Origin: Bacillota bacterium
GTDB lineage: Bacteria > Bacillota > Clostridia > Lachnospirales > Lachnospiraceae
Direction: 5' to 3'
Assembly (NCBI GenBank): GCA_023458855.1
Contig: JAEWWQ010000286.1
Coordinates: 1 to 6,817, forward strand
DNA: 6,817 nt
Positions 1-5,227 of this stretch are shown piece after piece. The position numbers and the translations under genes were made by a program. The notes under the pieces were generated by a model, which was not told the origin of the DNA, made no database searches, and worked only from the letters and a program-made list of their open reading frames with translations. Numbering within the stretch: position 1 is the stretch's first letter; each line of letters begins with the position of its first letter.

Positions 1-1
1 G

Positions 2-538
2 GATGAAAACCGTCGATTATTAACGTCAGGCGGATTAGGCACAATGGGATATGGGTTTCCAGCAGCATTAGGTGCCAGGATAGGAAATCCAGATATGGAT
101 GTTCTGGTAATTACAGGAGACGGGGGCATGCAAATGAATATTCAGGAGTTGGCAACGGCAGTTGTATATGAACTTCCCATTATCATATGTATTTTTAATA
201 ACGGGTATCTTGGAAATGTACGTCAATGGCAAGAGATGTTTTTTGATAAAAGATATTCCAATACCTGCTTAAGGTACAGAAAAAGCTGTCAGAAAGACTG
301 CAATCAACCCAATAAGGAATGTCCGAAGTATACGCCTGATTTTGTAGAACTGGCAGAGAGCTACGGTGCAAAAGGAATCCGGGTGGAAAAAAGATGTGAG
401 ATAGAACAGGCATTTCAAGAAGCCAGAAAAAATAGAAACACGCCGACCGTGATAGAATTTATCATACCAAGAGAAGCAAATGTATTACCGATTGTGCCGA
501 CAGGTAATGTACTGAATGAGATGATTATGGAAGATTAA
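2..538 (+). CDS. ilvB: Acetolactate synthase large subunit, C-terminal part (5' end outside window)
   Basis: Only the last 178 residues are present; the reading frame is already open at base 2. The enzyme condenses two pyruvates to acetolactate, or pyruvate with 2-oxobutyrate, as the first common step of valine, leucine and isoleucine synthesis, using thiamine diphosphate. The visible part is the C-terminal cofactor domain. It starts with LTSGGLGTMGYGFPAALGA, followed by the thiamine-diphosphate signature GDGG...MNIQELATA (bases about 116-163) ending in NN (197-202), then GNVRQWQ, the conserved Trp segment lining the substrate pocket. The ending NVLPIVPTGNVLNEMI resembles anabolic IlvB rather than catabolic AlsS. 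The oddity is an insertion after the KRYSNT segment carrying four cysteines (codons at 266, 287, 299 and 320; C-x6-C-x3-C-x6-C) before PDFVELAESYGAKGIRV. Family assignment is firm; the full length and start cannot be seen. Confidence 0.93.
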   Translation, partial: DENRRLLTSGGLGTMGYGFPAALGARIGNPDMDVLVITGDGGMQMNIQELATAVVYELPIIICIFNNGYLGNVRQWQEMFFDKRYSNTCLRYRKSCQKDCNQPNKECPKYTPDFVELAESYGAKGIRVEKRCEIEQAFQEARKNRNTPTVIEFIIPREANVLPIVPTGNVLNEMIMED

Positions 539-548
539 AATCAAAGGA

Positions 549-577
549 TTGATTTTTCGAGAAAAGGAACTGATAAT
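549..577 (+). promoter_or_regulatory. Possible promoter for the tRNA-dihydrouridine synthase gene
   Basis: TTGATT (549-554) and GATAAT (572-577) are separated by 17 bp, matching the sigma-70/SigA boxes at 4 of 6 and 5 of 6 positions, and lie just upstream of the 616 start. A weak 7-bp AT-rich hairpin with a T-run (537-557) directly after the ilvB stop overlaps the -35 box and could be a poor terminator for ilvB. Such matches occur by chance in AT-rich DNA, so dus might instead be read through from ilvB. Confidence 0.3.
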
Positions 578-615
578 AGAGGAAAAGATTTTGAATAAAT
601 AGGAGATTTATTAGA

Positions 616-1545
616 ATGAAATTTTACATGGCACCAATGGAAGGCGTTACAGGGTATATTTATCGAAATGCATATCAGTCTTATTTTGGAAATATAGAAA
701 AATATTTTGCTCCTTTTATTGTAGCAAGCGAACACCGTACAATGTCAAAAAGAGAAATCAATGATATCCTGCCGGAAAATAATGAAGGATTGACATTGGT
801 CCCACAGATATTGACTAATAAGTCATCAGATTTTATCAGTACGGCGGAAGTTATCCGGAAGTTAGGGTATGAAGAAATTAACCTGAATCTGGGGTGTCCG
901 TCAGGAACGGTGGTAGCCAAAGGAAAAGGTGCAGGATTTCTTGCAAGACCGGATGCACTTAATTCATTTTTGGAAGATGTTTTTGAAAAACTTCCTGTTA
1001 AAATATCTATTAAAACCAGAATCGGGAAGGCAGATCCGGAAGAATTCTATGAATTAATTGAGGTTTTTAACCAATATCCGATAAAGGAACTTACGGTTCA
1101 TCCGAGAATACAAACAGACTATTATAAGAACAAACCAAATTGGAATGTATTCAAGGATGCGTTGTCGTTAAGTAAAAATCCCATTTGTTATAATGGTGAT
1201 ATTTTTACCATGGAGGATTATGAGAATTTTACAAGGAAATTCCCCAGTGTAGATACGATTATGCTGGGACGTGGGATTATCAGAAATCCTTTTTTGGTTG
1301 GACAGATTTTTAATAATGCTGAATTTGATACCATGAAGCTAAAATTATTCCATGACAGGATCTATGAAGAGTATCAGAAGATATTATTTGGAGACAGAAA
1401 TATTCTTTTCAAAATGAAGGAACTCTGGGTTTATATGATAGAACTATTTCCTGAAGGCCATAAGGAATTAAAGCAGATCAAAAAGTCACAAAGGCTGTCA
1501 GATTATGAGGCAGCAGTTGCAGCATTATTTAGGGGAGTAGTGTGA
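616..1545 (+). CDS. tRNA-dihydrouridine synthase (Dus family flavoprotein)
   Basis: A complete 309-residue protein. Dus enzymes use FMN and NADPH to reduce specific uridines in tRNA to 5,6-dihydrouridine in the cytoplasm. The TIM-barrel begins with the family's N-terminal FMN-binding motif MAPMEGVTG (residues 5-13). The catalytic Cys is C94 in NLNLGCPSGTVV, followed by GKGAGFL. Further FMN contacts expected for the family are K133 in SIKTRIG, H162 in TVHPR, N193-G-D and the phosphate-binding GRG at 218-220. The C-terminal helical part ends with LSDYEAAVAALF. Length fits single-domain Dus proteins (about 300-330). The start is supported by AGGAG (601-605), 10 nt upstream. The substrate position on tRNA cannot be told from sequence; the MAPMEGV start is shared with DusC-type proteins, but DusB-like activity is not excluded. 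The stop codon lies inside the first copy of a downstream direct repeat. Confidence 0.93.
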   Translation: MKFYMAPMEGVTGYIYRNAYQSYFGNIEKYFAPFIVASEHRTMSKREINDILPENNEGLTLVPQILTNKSSDFISTAEVIRKLGYEEINLNLGCPSGTVVAKGKGAGFLARPDALNSFLEDVFEKLPVKISIKTRIGKADPEEFYELIEVFNQYPIKELTVHPRIQTDYYKNKPNWNVFKDALSLSKNPICYNGDIFTMEDYENFTRKFPSVDTIMLGRGIIRNPFLVGQIFNNAEFDTMKLKLFHDRIYEEYQKILFGDRNILFKMKELWVYMIELFPEGHKELKQIKKSQRLSDYEAAVAALFRGVV

Positions 1546-1679
1546 GAAGAAATTCTAAGATGTGAAAGAACCACATCTAAGAATTTCTAAATCTCACACA
1601 GGAAGAAGCCGCAGGCGTCTTCTTCTCGCTAATTATGTGTGCCGACTGTGGCGGCATGACTGGAAGTGTGAGAAGAAAT
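1539..1679. repeat. Hairpin-rich intergenic element bounded by a 15-bp direct repeat
   Basis: The sequence agtgtgagaagaaat occurs exactly at 1539-1553 and again at 1665-1679, a 126-bp period. Between the copies lie three stem-loops: the long hairpin at 1540-1599; gaagaag/cttcttc at 1602-1608 and 1619-1625; and tgccg/cggca at 1640-1644 and 1652-1656. The 1601-1660 stretch is richer in G+C than its surroundings. No coding frame with a ribosome binding site is visible. The build suggests a small non-coding dispersed repeat or a duplicated terminator unit; genome-wide copy number is unknown from this window. Confidence 0.45.
1540..1599 (+). terminator. Long hairpin at the end of dus (terminator or mRNA-stabilising structure)
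   Basis: Left arm gtgtgag (1540-1546) plus agaaattctaagatgtg (1548-1564) pairs with cacatctaagaatttct (1572-1588) plus ctcacac (1593-1599). This gives about 23 pairs with one mismatch and a small internal bulge around the 7-nt loop aaagaac (1565-1571). It overlaps the dus stop codon. There is no T-run directly after it, so classic intrinsic termination is uncertain; a processing or stabilising role, or simply a repeat element, is as likely. Confidence 0.55.
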
Positions 1680-1714
1680 ATGCACAGAATACAACGTAGA
1701 TTTTAGTGCACAAT

Positions 1715-1734
1715 AACAATTTCATTAAATTGTT
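1715..1734. promoter_or_regulatory. Inverted repeat upstream of the sugar-operon promoter, possible activator site
   Basis: aacaattt (1715-1722) and aaattgtt (1727-1734) form a perfect 8-bp inverted repeat around catt. Its centre is about 57 bp upstream of the presumed transcription start, where activators commonly bind. A related inverted half, aatgaattg (1740-1748), overlaps the -35 box. AT-rich palindromes arise by chance, so this is a candidate only. Confidence 0.3.
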
Positions 1735-1745
1735 GATAAAATGAA

Positions 1746-1775
1746 TTGACATAATAAATATGTGTAGCCTATAAT
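1746..1775 (+). promoter_or_regulatory. Main promoter of the arabino-oligosaccharide operon
   Basis: Perfect consensus boxes TTGACA (1746-1751) and TATAAT (1770-1775) with an 18-bp spacer. Transcription should begin near 1782, giving a leader of about 250 nt before the binding-protein gene at 2030. A promoter this close to consensus in a catabolic operon is normally held down by a repressor, which agrees with the palindrome lying at the start site. Confidence 0.8.
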
Positions 1776-1778
1776 AAC

Positions 1779-1831
1779 TAAAAGAGTACTCGAGTACGCA
1801 ATGAAAATTAAAGGTTTTTCATACTCTTTTA
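1779..1831 (+). promoter_or_regulatory. Stem-loop at the 5' end of the sugar-operon leader
   Basis: An outer stem taaaagagta (1779-1788) / tactctttta (1822-1831) encloses an inner stem atgaaaa (1801-1807) / ttttcat (1816-1822); the two share one base at the junction. If transcription starts near 1782, most of the structure would lie at the extreme 5' end of the mRNA and could protect it from decay. It competes with the DNA palindrome at 1786-1797 for the same bases. It matches no riboswitch class that I recognise. Confidence 0.35.
1786..1797. promoter_or_regulatory. Palindromic operator candidate at the transcription start
   Basis: GTACTCGAGTAC is a perfect 12-bp palindrome about 5-16 bp downstream of the presumed start site, a standard repressor position. 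The central CG is typical of LacI-family operators, but the regulator is not in this window and its family cannot be fixed. In RNA, the bases taaaagagta (1779-1788) can also pair with tactctttta (1822-1831), so this region may act as a leader structure too. Confidence 0.55.
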
Positions 1832-1869
1832 AGAATGTAATTATTACACAATGCAAATAAAAATATAGA

Positions 1870-1876
1870 AAGGAGG
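1870..1876 (+). promoter_or_regulatory. Orphan strong Shine-Dalgarno sequence in the leader
   Basis: AAGGAGG is the best ribosome binding site in the window, yet no ATG, GTG or TTG follows at a usable distance. The codon at 1887-1889, 10 nt downstream, is ATA and opens a frame of 11 codons. Either ATA is used as a rare start, a start codon has been lost by mutation, or the site only recruits ribosomes to the leader. Confidence 0.5.
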
Positions 1877-1886
1877 TCAAAAGAAA

Positions 1887-1922
1887 ATATCCCGACGATT
1901 CGTTCCCGGGCAGGAGTTTTAA
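1887..1922 (+). CDS. Putative leader mini-ORF 1 with non-standard ATA start
   Basis: Read from ATA after the AAGGAGG site, the frame gives 11 residues, (M/I)SRRFVPGQEF, and stops at TAA (1920-1922). The stop shares its last A with the ATG of the next mini-ORF (TAATG), the usual form of translational coupling. No better start exists in this frame, because a TAG at 1866-1868 closes it upstream. Function is unknown; this could be a decayed or regulatory peptide, or no gene at all. Confidence 0.2.
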   Translation: MSRRFVPGQEF

Positions 1923-1993
1923 TGAATCATCAAGATATTCGCTTATTTAATAGTAAAACATTTGCATATAAAAGTAAAGATTACTTCTTTTGA
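1922..1993 (+). CDS. Putative leader mini-ORF 2, 23-residue peptide
   Basis: ATG at 1922 has a good ribosome binding site, caggag (1911-1916), 5 nt upstream, and opens 23 codons ending in TGA (1991-1993), 36 nt before the binding-protein start. The peptide begins MNHQDIRLFNSK and ends in KSKDYFF; it has no signal peptide or membrane segment. The start overlaps the stop of mini-ORF 1. It could be a leader peptide coupling translation of the long leader to expression of the transporter genes. I recognise no family. A chance ORF this short is quite possible, but the site and the overlap together make it worth noting. Confidence 0.35.
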   Translation: MNHQDIRLFNSKTFAYKSKDYFF

Positions 1994-2029
1994 AACTTAC
2001 TTAAAACAATAATTTTTGGGAGGTAATAC

Positions 2030-3331
2030 ATGAAAAAGAAAGTATTAGCGGGTTTATTGGCAGTAACAATGATAGTGTCATTGGTCGGATGTGGTAATAA
2101 AGCATCTTCAACTGAGGCAGGAAGTACAGATGTGACAAGTGAAAGTGTGTCAGAAACTGCTGCGGAGAATTCCATTACGTTAAATTTTTGGAACGTATTC
2201 ACAGGTTCAGACGGTGATATTTTAAGAGAAATAGTAGATAATTACAATGCAACAAATACAGATAATATAACAATCAAAATGGATATTATGCCAAATGATA
2301 CGCTGCAACAGAAGTTACCTGCATCAATTGCAACGAATACAGCACCTGATTTTGTATTGTTTGGTGTTGAAAACATTGCACCTTATGTAAGTAATGATTC
2401 TCTGGAAGATATCAGCGATTTTTGGGATGTATCTGGGGTTGAACAGACCAATTTTCTGAGCAATGTTTTAGATCTATCTTATGTTGATGGAAGATTATAC
2501 GGTACACCAATGCAATATAATGTTTCTTATTTATATTGGAATAAGGATCTGTTTAAAGCAGCCGGACTTGATCCTGATACCCCTCCTGCAACATTAGATG
2601 AATTGGCAGATTATGCAGAAAAATTAACAGACGAGTCTAAAAATCAGTATGGACTTGCCCTACCAACAGATGCTACCTATATGCAGTTTCTATGGGCAAA
2701 TGGCGGAGATGCAGATGATCCGCTTACGAACACTAATTTATTAAATTCAGAAGAAAACTTAAAAACATTGGAGTGGTTACAAGACTTAACCGTGAATAAG
2801 AAAGTATCACCCATGAATATAACAGGTTCTGATGCTGATACCATGTTACAGGCAGGGCAGATTGCCATGTATATGAGCGGACCATGGCAAATAAACGGTT
2901 TAAGAGAACAGAATATTAACTTTGGCATTGCTCCATGTGTTGCCGGAAGTGCAGGATCATTTTCACCAGCGGGCGGATGCAGCTATGTAATTCCAAAAGG
3001 AATAGATGATACAAAGAAAGCAGCCGTTTACAAATTTATGAAATATTGGCTTTCAGATGCAGTCTTAAAAGAATGGTCACAGAAAAATGGATTTCCGGTC
3101 TGGTCTAAAACTTTGGCAGAGGATCCCGAAATTGTAAATGATGAAGTATTGAACTCTATTTCAAAAGCAACTGAAATTGGCAGATCTTATAATTTGGGAT
3201 ATTCACTTTCCAGTCAGATCGATCATGATGTAATGGTACCAATGTTTGAAAAAGTAATGACAGGGGCCGCCACACCGAAAGATGCATTACAAGAGGCATC
3301 AGATGCAATGGATGCTGTTCTAAATAATTAG
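2030..3331 (+). CDS. Sugar ABC transporter solute-binding lipoprotein (AraN-like, family 1)
   Basis: A 433-residue extracellular binding protein that captures a sugar and hands it to the two permeases downstream. The N-terminus is a lipoprotein signal: KKK, a hydrophobic core and lipobox LVGC with acylated Cys at residue 21. A Ser/Thr/Glu-rich linker of about 27 residues follows, then the mature fold starting ITLNFWNVFTG (about 49-59). Family features include APDFVLF, the GTPMQYNVSYLYWNKDLFKAAGLDP segment in which the first lobe meets bound sugar, and YMSGPW (281-286). The start has GGGAGGT (2018-2024) at ideal spacing. Length equals that of B. subtilis AraN (433), and linkage to araPQ-like permeases and a GH51 enzyme suggests arabino-oligosaccharides. 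That substrate is inferred from context, not seen in binding residues; related xylo- or other oligosaccharide binders remain possible. Confidence 0.9.
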   Translation: MKKKVLAGLLAVTMIVSLVGCGNKASSTEAGSTDVTSESVSETAAENSITLNFWNVFTGSDGDILREIVDNYNATNTDNITIKMDIMPNDTLQQKLPASIATNTAPDFVLFGVENIAPYVSNDSLEDISDFWDVSGVEQTNFLSNVLDLSYVDGRLYGTPMQYNVSYLYWNKDLFKAAGLDPDTPPATLDELADYAEKLTDESKNQYGLALPTDATYMQFLWANGGDADDPLTNTNLLNSEENLKTLEWLQDLTVNKKVSPMNITGSDADTMLQAGQIAMYMSGPWQINGLREQNINFGIAPCVAGSAGSFSPAGGCSYVIPKGIDDTKKAAVYKFMKYWLSDAVLKEWSQKNGFPVWSKTLAEDPEIVNDEVLNSISKATEIGRSYNLGYSLSSQIDHDVMVPMFEKVMTGAATPKDALQEASDAMDAVLNN

Positions 3332-3337
3332 GAACAA

Positions 3338-3359
3338 AGAATGTGCCTATGCACATTCT
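3338..3359 (+). terminator. Perfect hairpin just after the binding-protein gene
   Basis: agaatgtgc (3338-3346) and gcacattct (3351-3359) form a 9-bp perfect stem with a ctat loop, starting 7 nt after the stop codon. There is no T-run, so it is better seen as a barrier to 3' exonucleases that stabilises the binding-protein mRNA than as a terminator on its own. Confidence 0.5.
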
Positions 3360-3395
3360 CCGCGCCGAGCGCATCCGGCCATTGGAAGGATTTTT

Positions 3396-3438
3396 TCCGT
3401 GAAAGCGGGTGCGCACCCTGCACGGAGTTCTTTTTCTT
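3396..3438 (+). terminator. Probable leaky intrinsic terminator between binding protein and permeases
   Basis: tccgtg (3396-3401) pairs with cacgga (3421-3426), and inside it gggt/accc (3407-3410, 3415-3418) closes a gcgc loop. The T-rich run ttctttttctt (3428-3438) follows. It stands 65 nt after the stop of the binding-protein gene and 53 nt before the first permease. Partial termination here would give more binding protein than membrane subunits, as is common in such operons. The upstream bases 3359-3390 are strikingly GC-rich, so the whole block 3338-3438 may be a mobile or repeated terminator unit. Confidence 0.5.
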
Positions 3439-3464
3439 ATAAATAGAAGACATAGAGTTTTAAC

Positions 3465-3476
3465 TGGAAACGTTTA
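3465..3476. promoter_or_regulatory. Palindromic site resembling a LacI-family or cre-like operator
   Basis: tggaaacgttta contains the perfect 8-bp palindrome aaacgttt (3468-3475). It matches the left side of the catabolite-responsive element pattern TGNAANCG but lacks the right-hand CA. It lies just upstream of the first permease's ribosome binding site, where bound CcpA-like protein could act as a roadblock. I see no good promoter next to it. Confidence 0.25.
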
Positions 3477-3490
3477 GGAAGGATAAATGA

Positions 3491-4396
3491 ATGAATAGAA
3501 ATAAGAAATATCAACCACATTATCAAAAAAGCGCTTATCTTTTTATTCTCCCATCTTTATGCATATTGACTGTTTTTGTATTTATACCATTAATCGCATC
3601 TTTTGTTATCAGTTTTTTAAATATGAATATTTTTATGAATGATATTTCATTTGCTGGATTTACCAATTTTAGAAAGTTGTTTGCAGATCATAGAGTCAGT
3701 AACGCAACTATGAATAGTTTGGTATTTACATTATTTGAAGTACCGTTACAGGTTGGATTGGCATTACTGCTTTCAAGCTATGTAGCGAAGAATAATAAAT
3801 TTACAAAAGCATTGCGTTCTATTTATTATCTTCCGTTCGTATGTTCAATGACAGCAATCGGTATTGTGTGGTCAATGCTATTGGATCCAAACATGGGGCT
3901 GATACCTTATCTGTTAAAAGAATTTGGATGCGAGACAATTTCTTTTTTAAAGGATCCAGATCTGGCATTAGCTACAGTAATCGTGGTAACAGCCTGGAAA
4001 GGATTTGGTTATACCCTGACTTTAATAACAGCAGCAGTTCTTAATATATCATCTTCTTTATATGAAGCAGCAGAAATGGATGGCGCAAATGGCTTTATGA
4101 AATTTGTGCGTATTACGATTCCTGGGATTTGGTCAACAATCAGTTTCTGTATTGTAACGACGACCATATCATCTATGCAGGTATTTGATCAGACCTATGT
4201 TATGACACAAGGAGGACCATTGAACAGGACTGAAACAATCGTGCAATATATATATGACAGAGGATTCCAGACGGCACCTTATAACTTAGGGTATGCGTCT
4301 TCTATATCAGTATATTTATTTGTCATGATAGCGGTTATTACATTTATTTTAAGAAAATTCGTATTGGAGAAAGGAGATGGTAACAATGTCTGGTAA
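3491..4396 (+). CDS. Sugar ABC transporter permease 1 (AraP-like, MalF family)
   Basis: A 301-residue inner-membrane subunit forming half of the transport channel of a CUT1 carbohydrate importer. It has about six hydrophobic segments (near residues 17-41, 74-96, 108-130, 158-183, 211-228 and 266-287). The cytoplasmic EAA loop, EAAEMDGANGFMKFVRITIP (192-211), docks the ATPase. The ending TQGGPLNRTETIVQYIYDRGF is typical of MalF-type permeases. The AGGAAGGA site (3476-3483) favours this ATG; another ATG 4 nt upstream (3487) reads only three codons before TAG and is a decoy. The gene overlaps the next permease by 11 nt. B. subtilis AraP (313 residues) is the nearest functional model, based on gene order; direct identity was not measured. 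Confidence 0.92.
   Translation: MNRNKKYQPHYQKSAYLFILPSLCILTVFVFIPLIASFVISFLNMNIFMNDISFAGFTNFRKLFADHRVSNATMNSLVFTLFEVPLQVGLALLLSSYVAKNNKFTKALRSIYYLPFVCSMTAIGIVWSMLLDPNMGLIPYLLKEFGCETISFLKDPDLALATVIVVTAWKGFGYTLTLITAAVLNISSSLYEAAEMDGANGFMKFVRITIPGIWSTISFCIVTTTISSMQVFDQTYVMTQGGPLNRTETIVQYIYDRGFQTAPYNLGYASSISVYLFVMIAVITFILRKFVLEKGDGNNVW
4372..4376 (+). promoter_or_regulatory. Ribosome binding site that fixes the start of permease 2
   Basis: AGGAG at 4372-4376 abuts the ATG at 4377, leaving no room for initiation there, but lies 9 nt before the in-frame ATG at 4386. The latter is therefore chosen. The site lies inside the last codons of permease 1, so translation of the two subunits is probably coupled. 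Confidence 0.7.
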
Positions 4397-5213
4397 AATA
4401 AAAATAGGGAAAGTAATTTGCCTTATTGTATCGATTGGAATTGCATGTACAGTATTAATGCCTATTATCTGGTTATTTGTTTCTTCTTTCAAAACAGACA
4501 TAGGAGTCATAGCATTTCCGCCCTCTTTTTTTCCAAAAGAATGGACAATTGCTCAGTATCAATACGTGACAAAAAGTATACCGATTTTTTCAATGTTAAA
4601 AAGTACCGTATTTTTTGCAGGCGGAGTTACCATTCTTAGTGTATTATTTGATTCCATGGCAGGATATGCATTTGCGAGAATGAATTTTAAAGGGTCGAAA
4701 TTGATTTTCTCTATTATATTATTGACAATGATGGTTCCATTTCAGATTATAATGACACCGCTCTATATAGAAGTATATAAATTAAAATTATTAGATACTT
4801 ATGCAGGCTTAATTTTACCGAGAGCAACAAGCGCATTTGGTATTTATATGATGAAATCATTTTTTCAGGGGTTGCCAAAATCAATTGAAGAATCAGGAAG
4901 AATGGACGGAATGAGCGAGTTTAGAATTTACTGGTCATTAATGCTGCCATTGTGTAAGCCGGCAATTGTAAGTTTAGCGATTTTTCATTTTATGAATAAC
5001 TGGAATGATTTGTTATATCCTCTGATGTTAACAAGTTCACCAGATAAACGTACTCTATCAGCGGGCCTGGCGGTTTTAGTCGGTAATAAAGTAATTAAGT
5101 ATGGTCCTACTTTAGCTGCAACAATGATATCATTGGCACCGCTTTTAATATTGTATATTTTCTGTCAAAAATATTTTGTAGAAGGAATTGCGACATCAGG
5201 AGTAAAAGAATAG
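4386..5213 (+). CDS. Sugar ABC transporter permease 2 (AraQ-like, MalG family)
   Basis: A 275-residue second channel subunit of the same importer. It has six hydrophobic segments (near residues 8-35, 71-93, 106-126, 138-157, 187-203 and 241-262). The MalG-type features are SFKTD after the first segment, SMAGYAFARMNFKG, MVPFQIIMTPLY and the EAA loop at about 168-188 (EESGRMDGMSEFRIYWSLMLP). The loop is slightly unusual in having ESGRMDG where EAARIDG is more common. NNWNDLLYPLML is the usual conserved stretch after the loop. Starting at 4377 instead would add three residues but lacks ribosome binding site spacing. It overlaps permease 1 by 11 nt and is followed 14 nt later by the arabinofuranosidase gene. 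B. subtilis AraQ is 281 residues. No ATPase gene is present in the window. Confidence 0.92.
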   Translation: MSGKIKIGKVICLIVSIGIACTVLMPIIWLFVSSFKTDIGVIAFPPSFFPKEWTIAQYQYVTKSIPIFSMLKSTVFFAGGVTILSVLFDSMAGYAFARMNFKGSKLIFSIILLTMMVPFQIIMTPLYIEVYKLKLLDTYAGLILPRATSAFGIYMMKSFFQGLPKSIEESGRMDGMSEFRIYWSLMLPLCKPAIVSLAIFHFMNNWNDLLYPLMLTSSPDKRTLSAGLAVLVGNKVIKYGPTLAATMISLAPLLILYIFCQKYFVEGIATSGVKE

Positions 5214-5227
5214 CGAGGTAGATATAG

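Noticed and set aside
1539..1679. CRISPR array or insertion sequence with target duplication
   Set aside because: There are only two repeat copies, no spacer series, no transposase frame and no terminal inverted repeats at the ends of the element.
1801..1860. A 19-codon frame (MKIKGFSYSF...) in the sugar-operon leader
   Set aside because: No ribosome binding site precedes its ATG, and its sequence is explained by the stem-loop arms in the same place.
1861..2029. Known riboswitch or T-box leader
   Set aside because: I could not find conserved class motifs such as the T-box UGGNACC sequence or a recognisable aptamer core; the hairpins seen are short.
3156..3416. Minus-strand open frame of 86 codons across the end of the binding-protein gene
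   Set aside because: It lies opposite a clear gene and the GC-rich hairpin block, has no ribosome binding site and no recognisable protein features.
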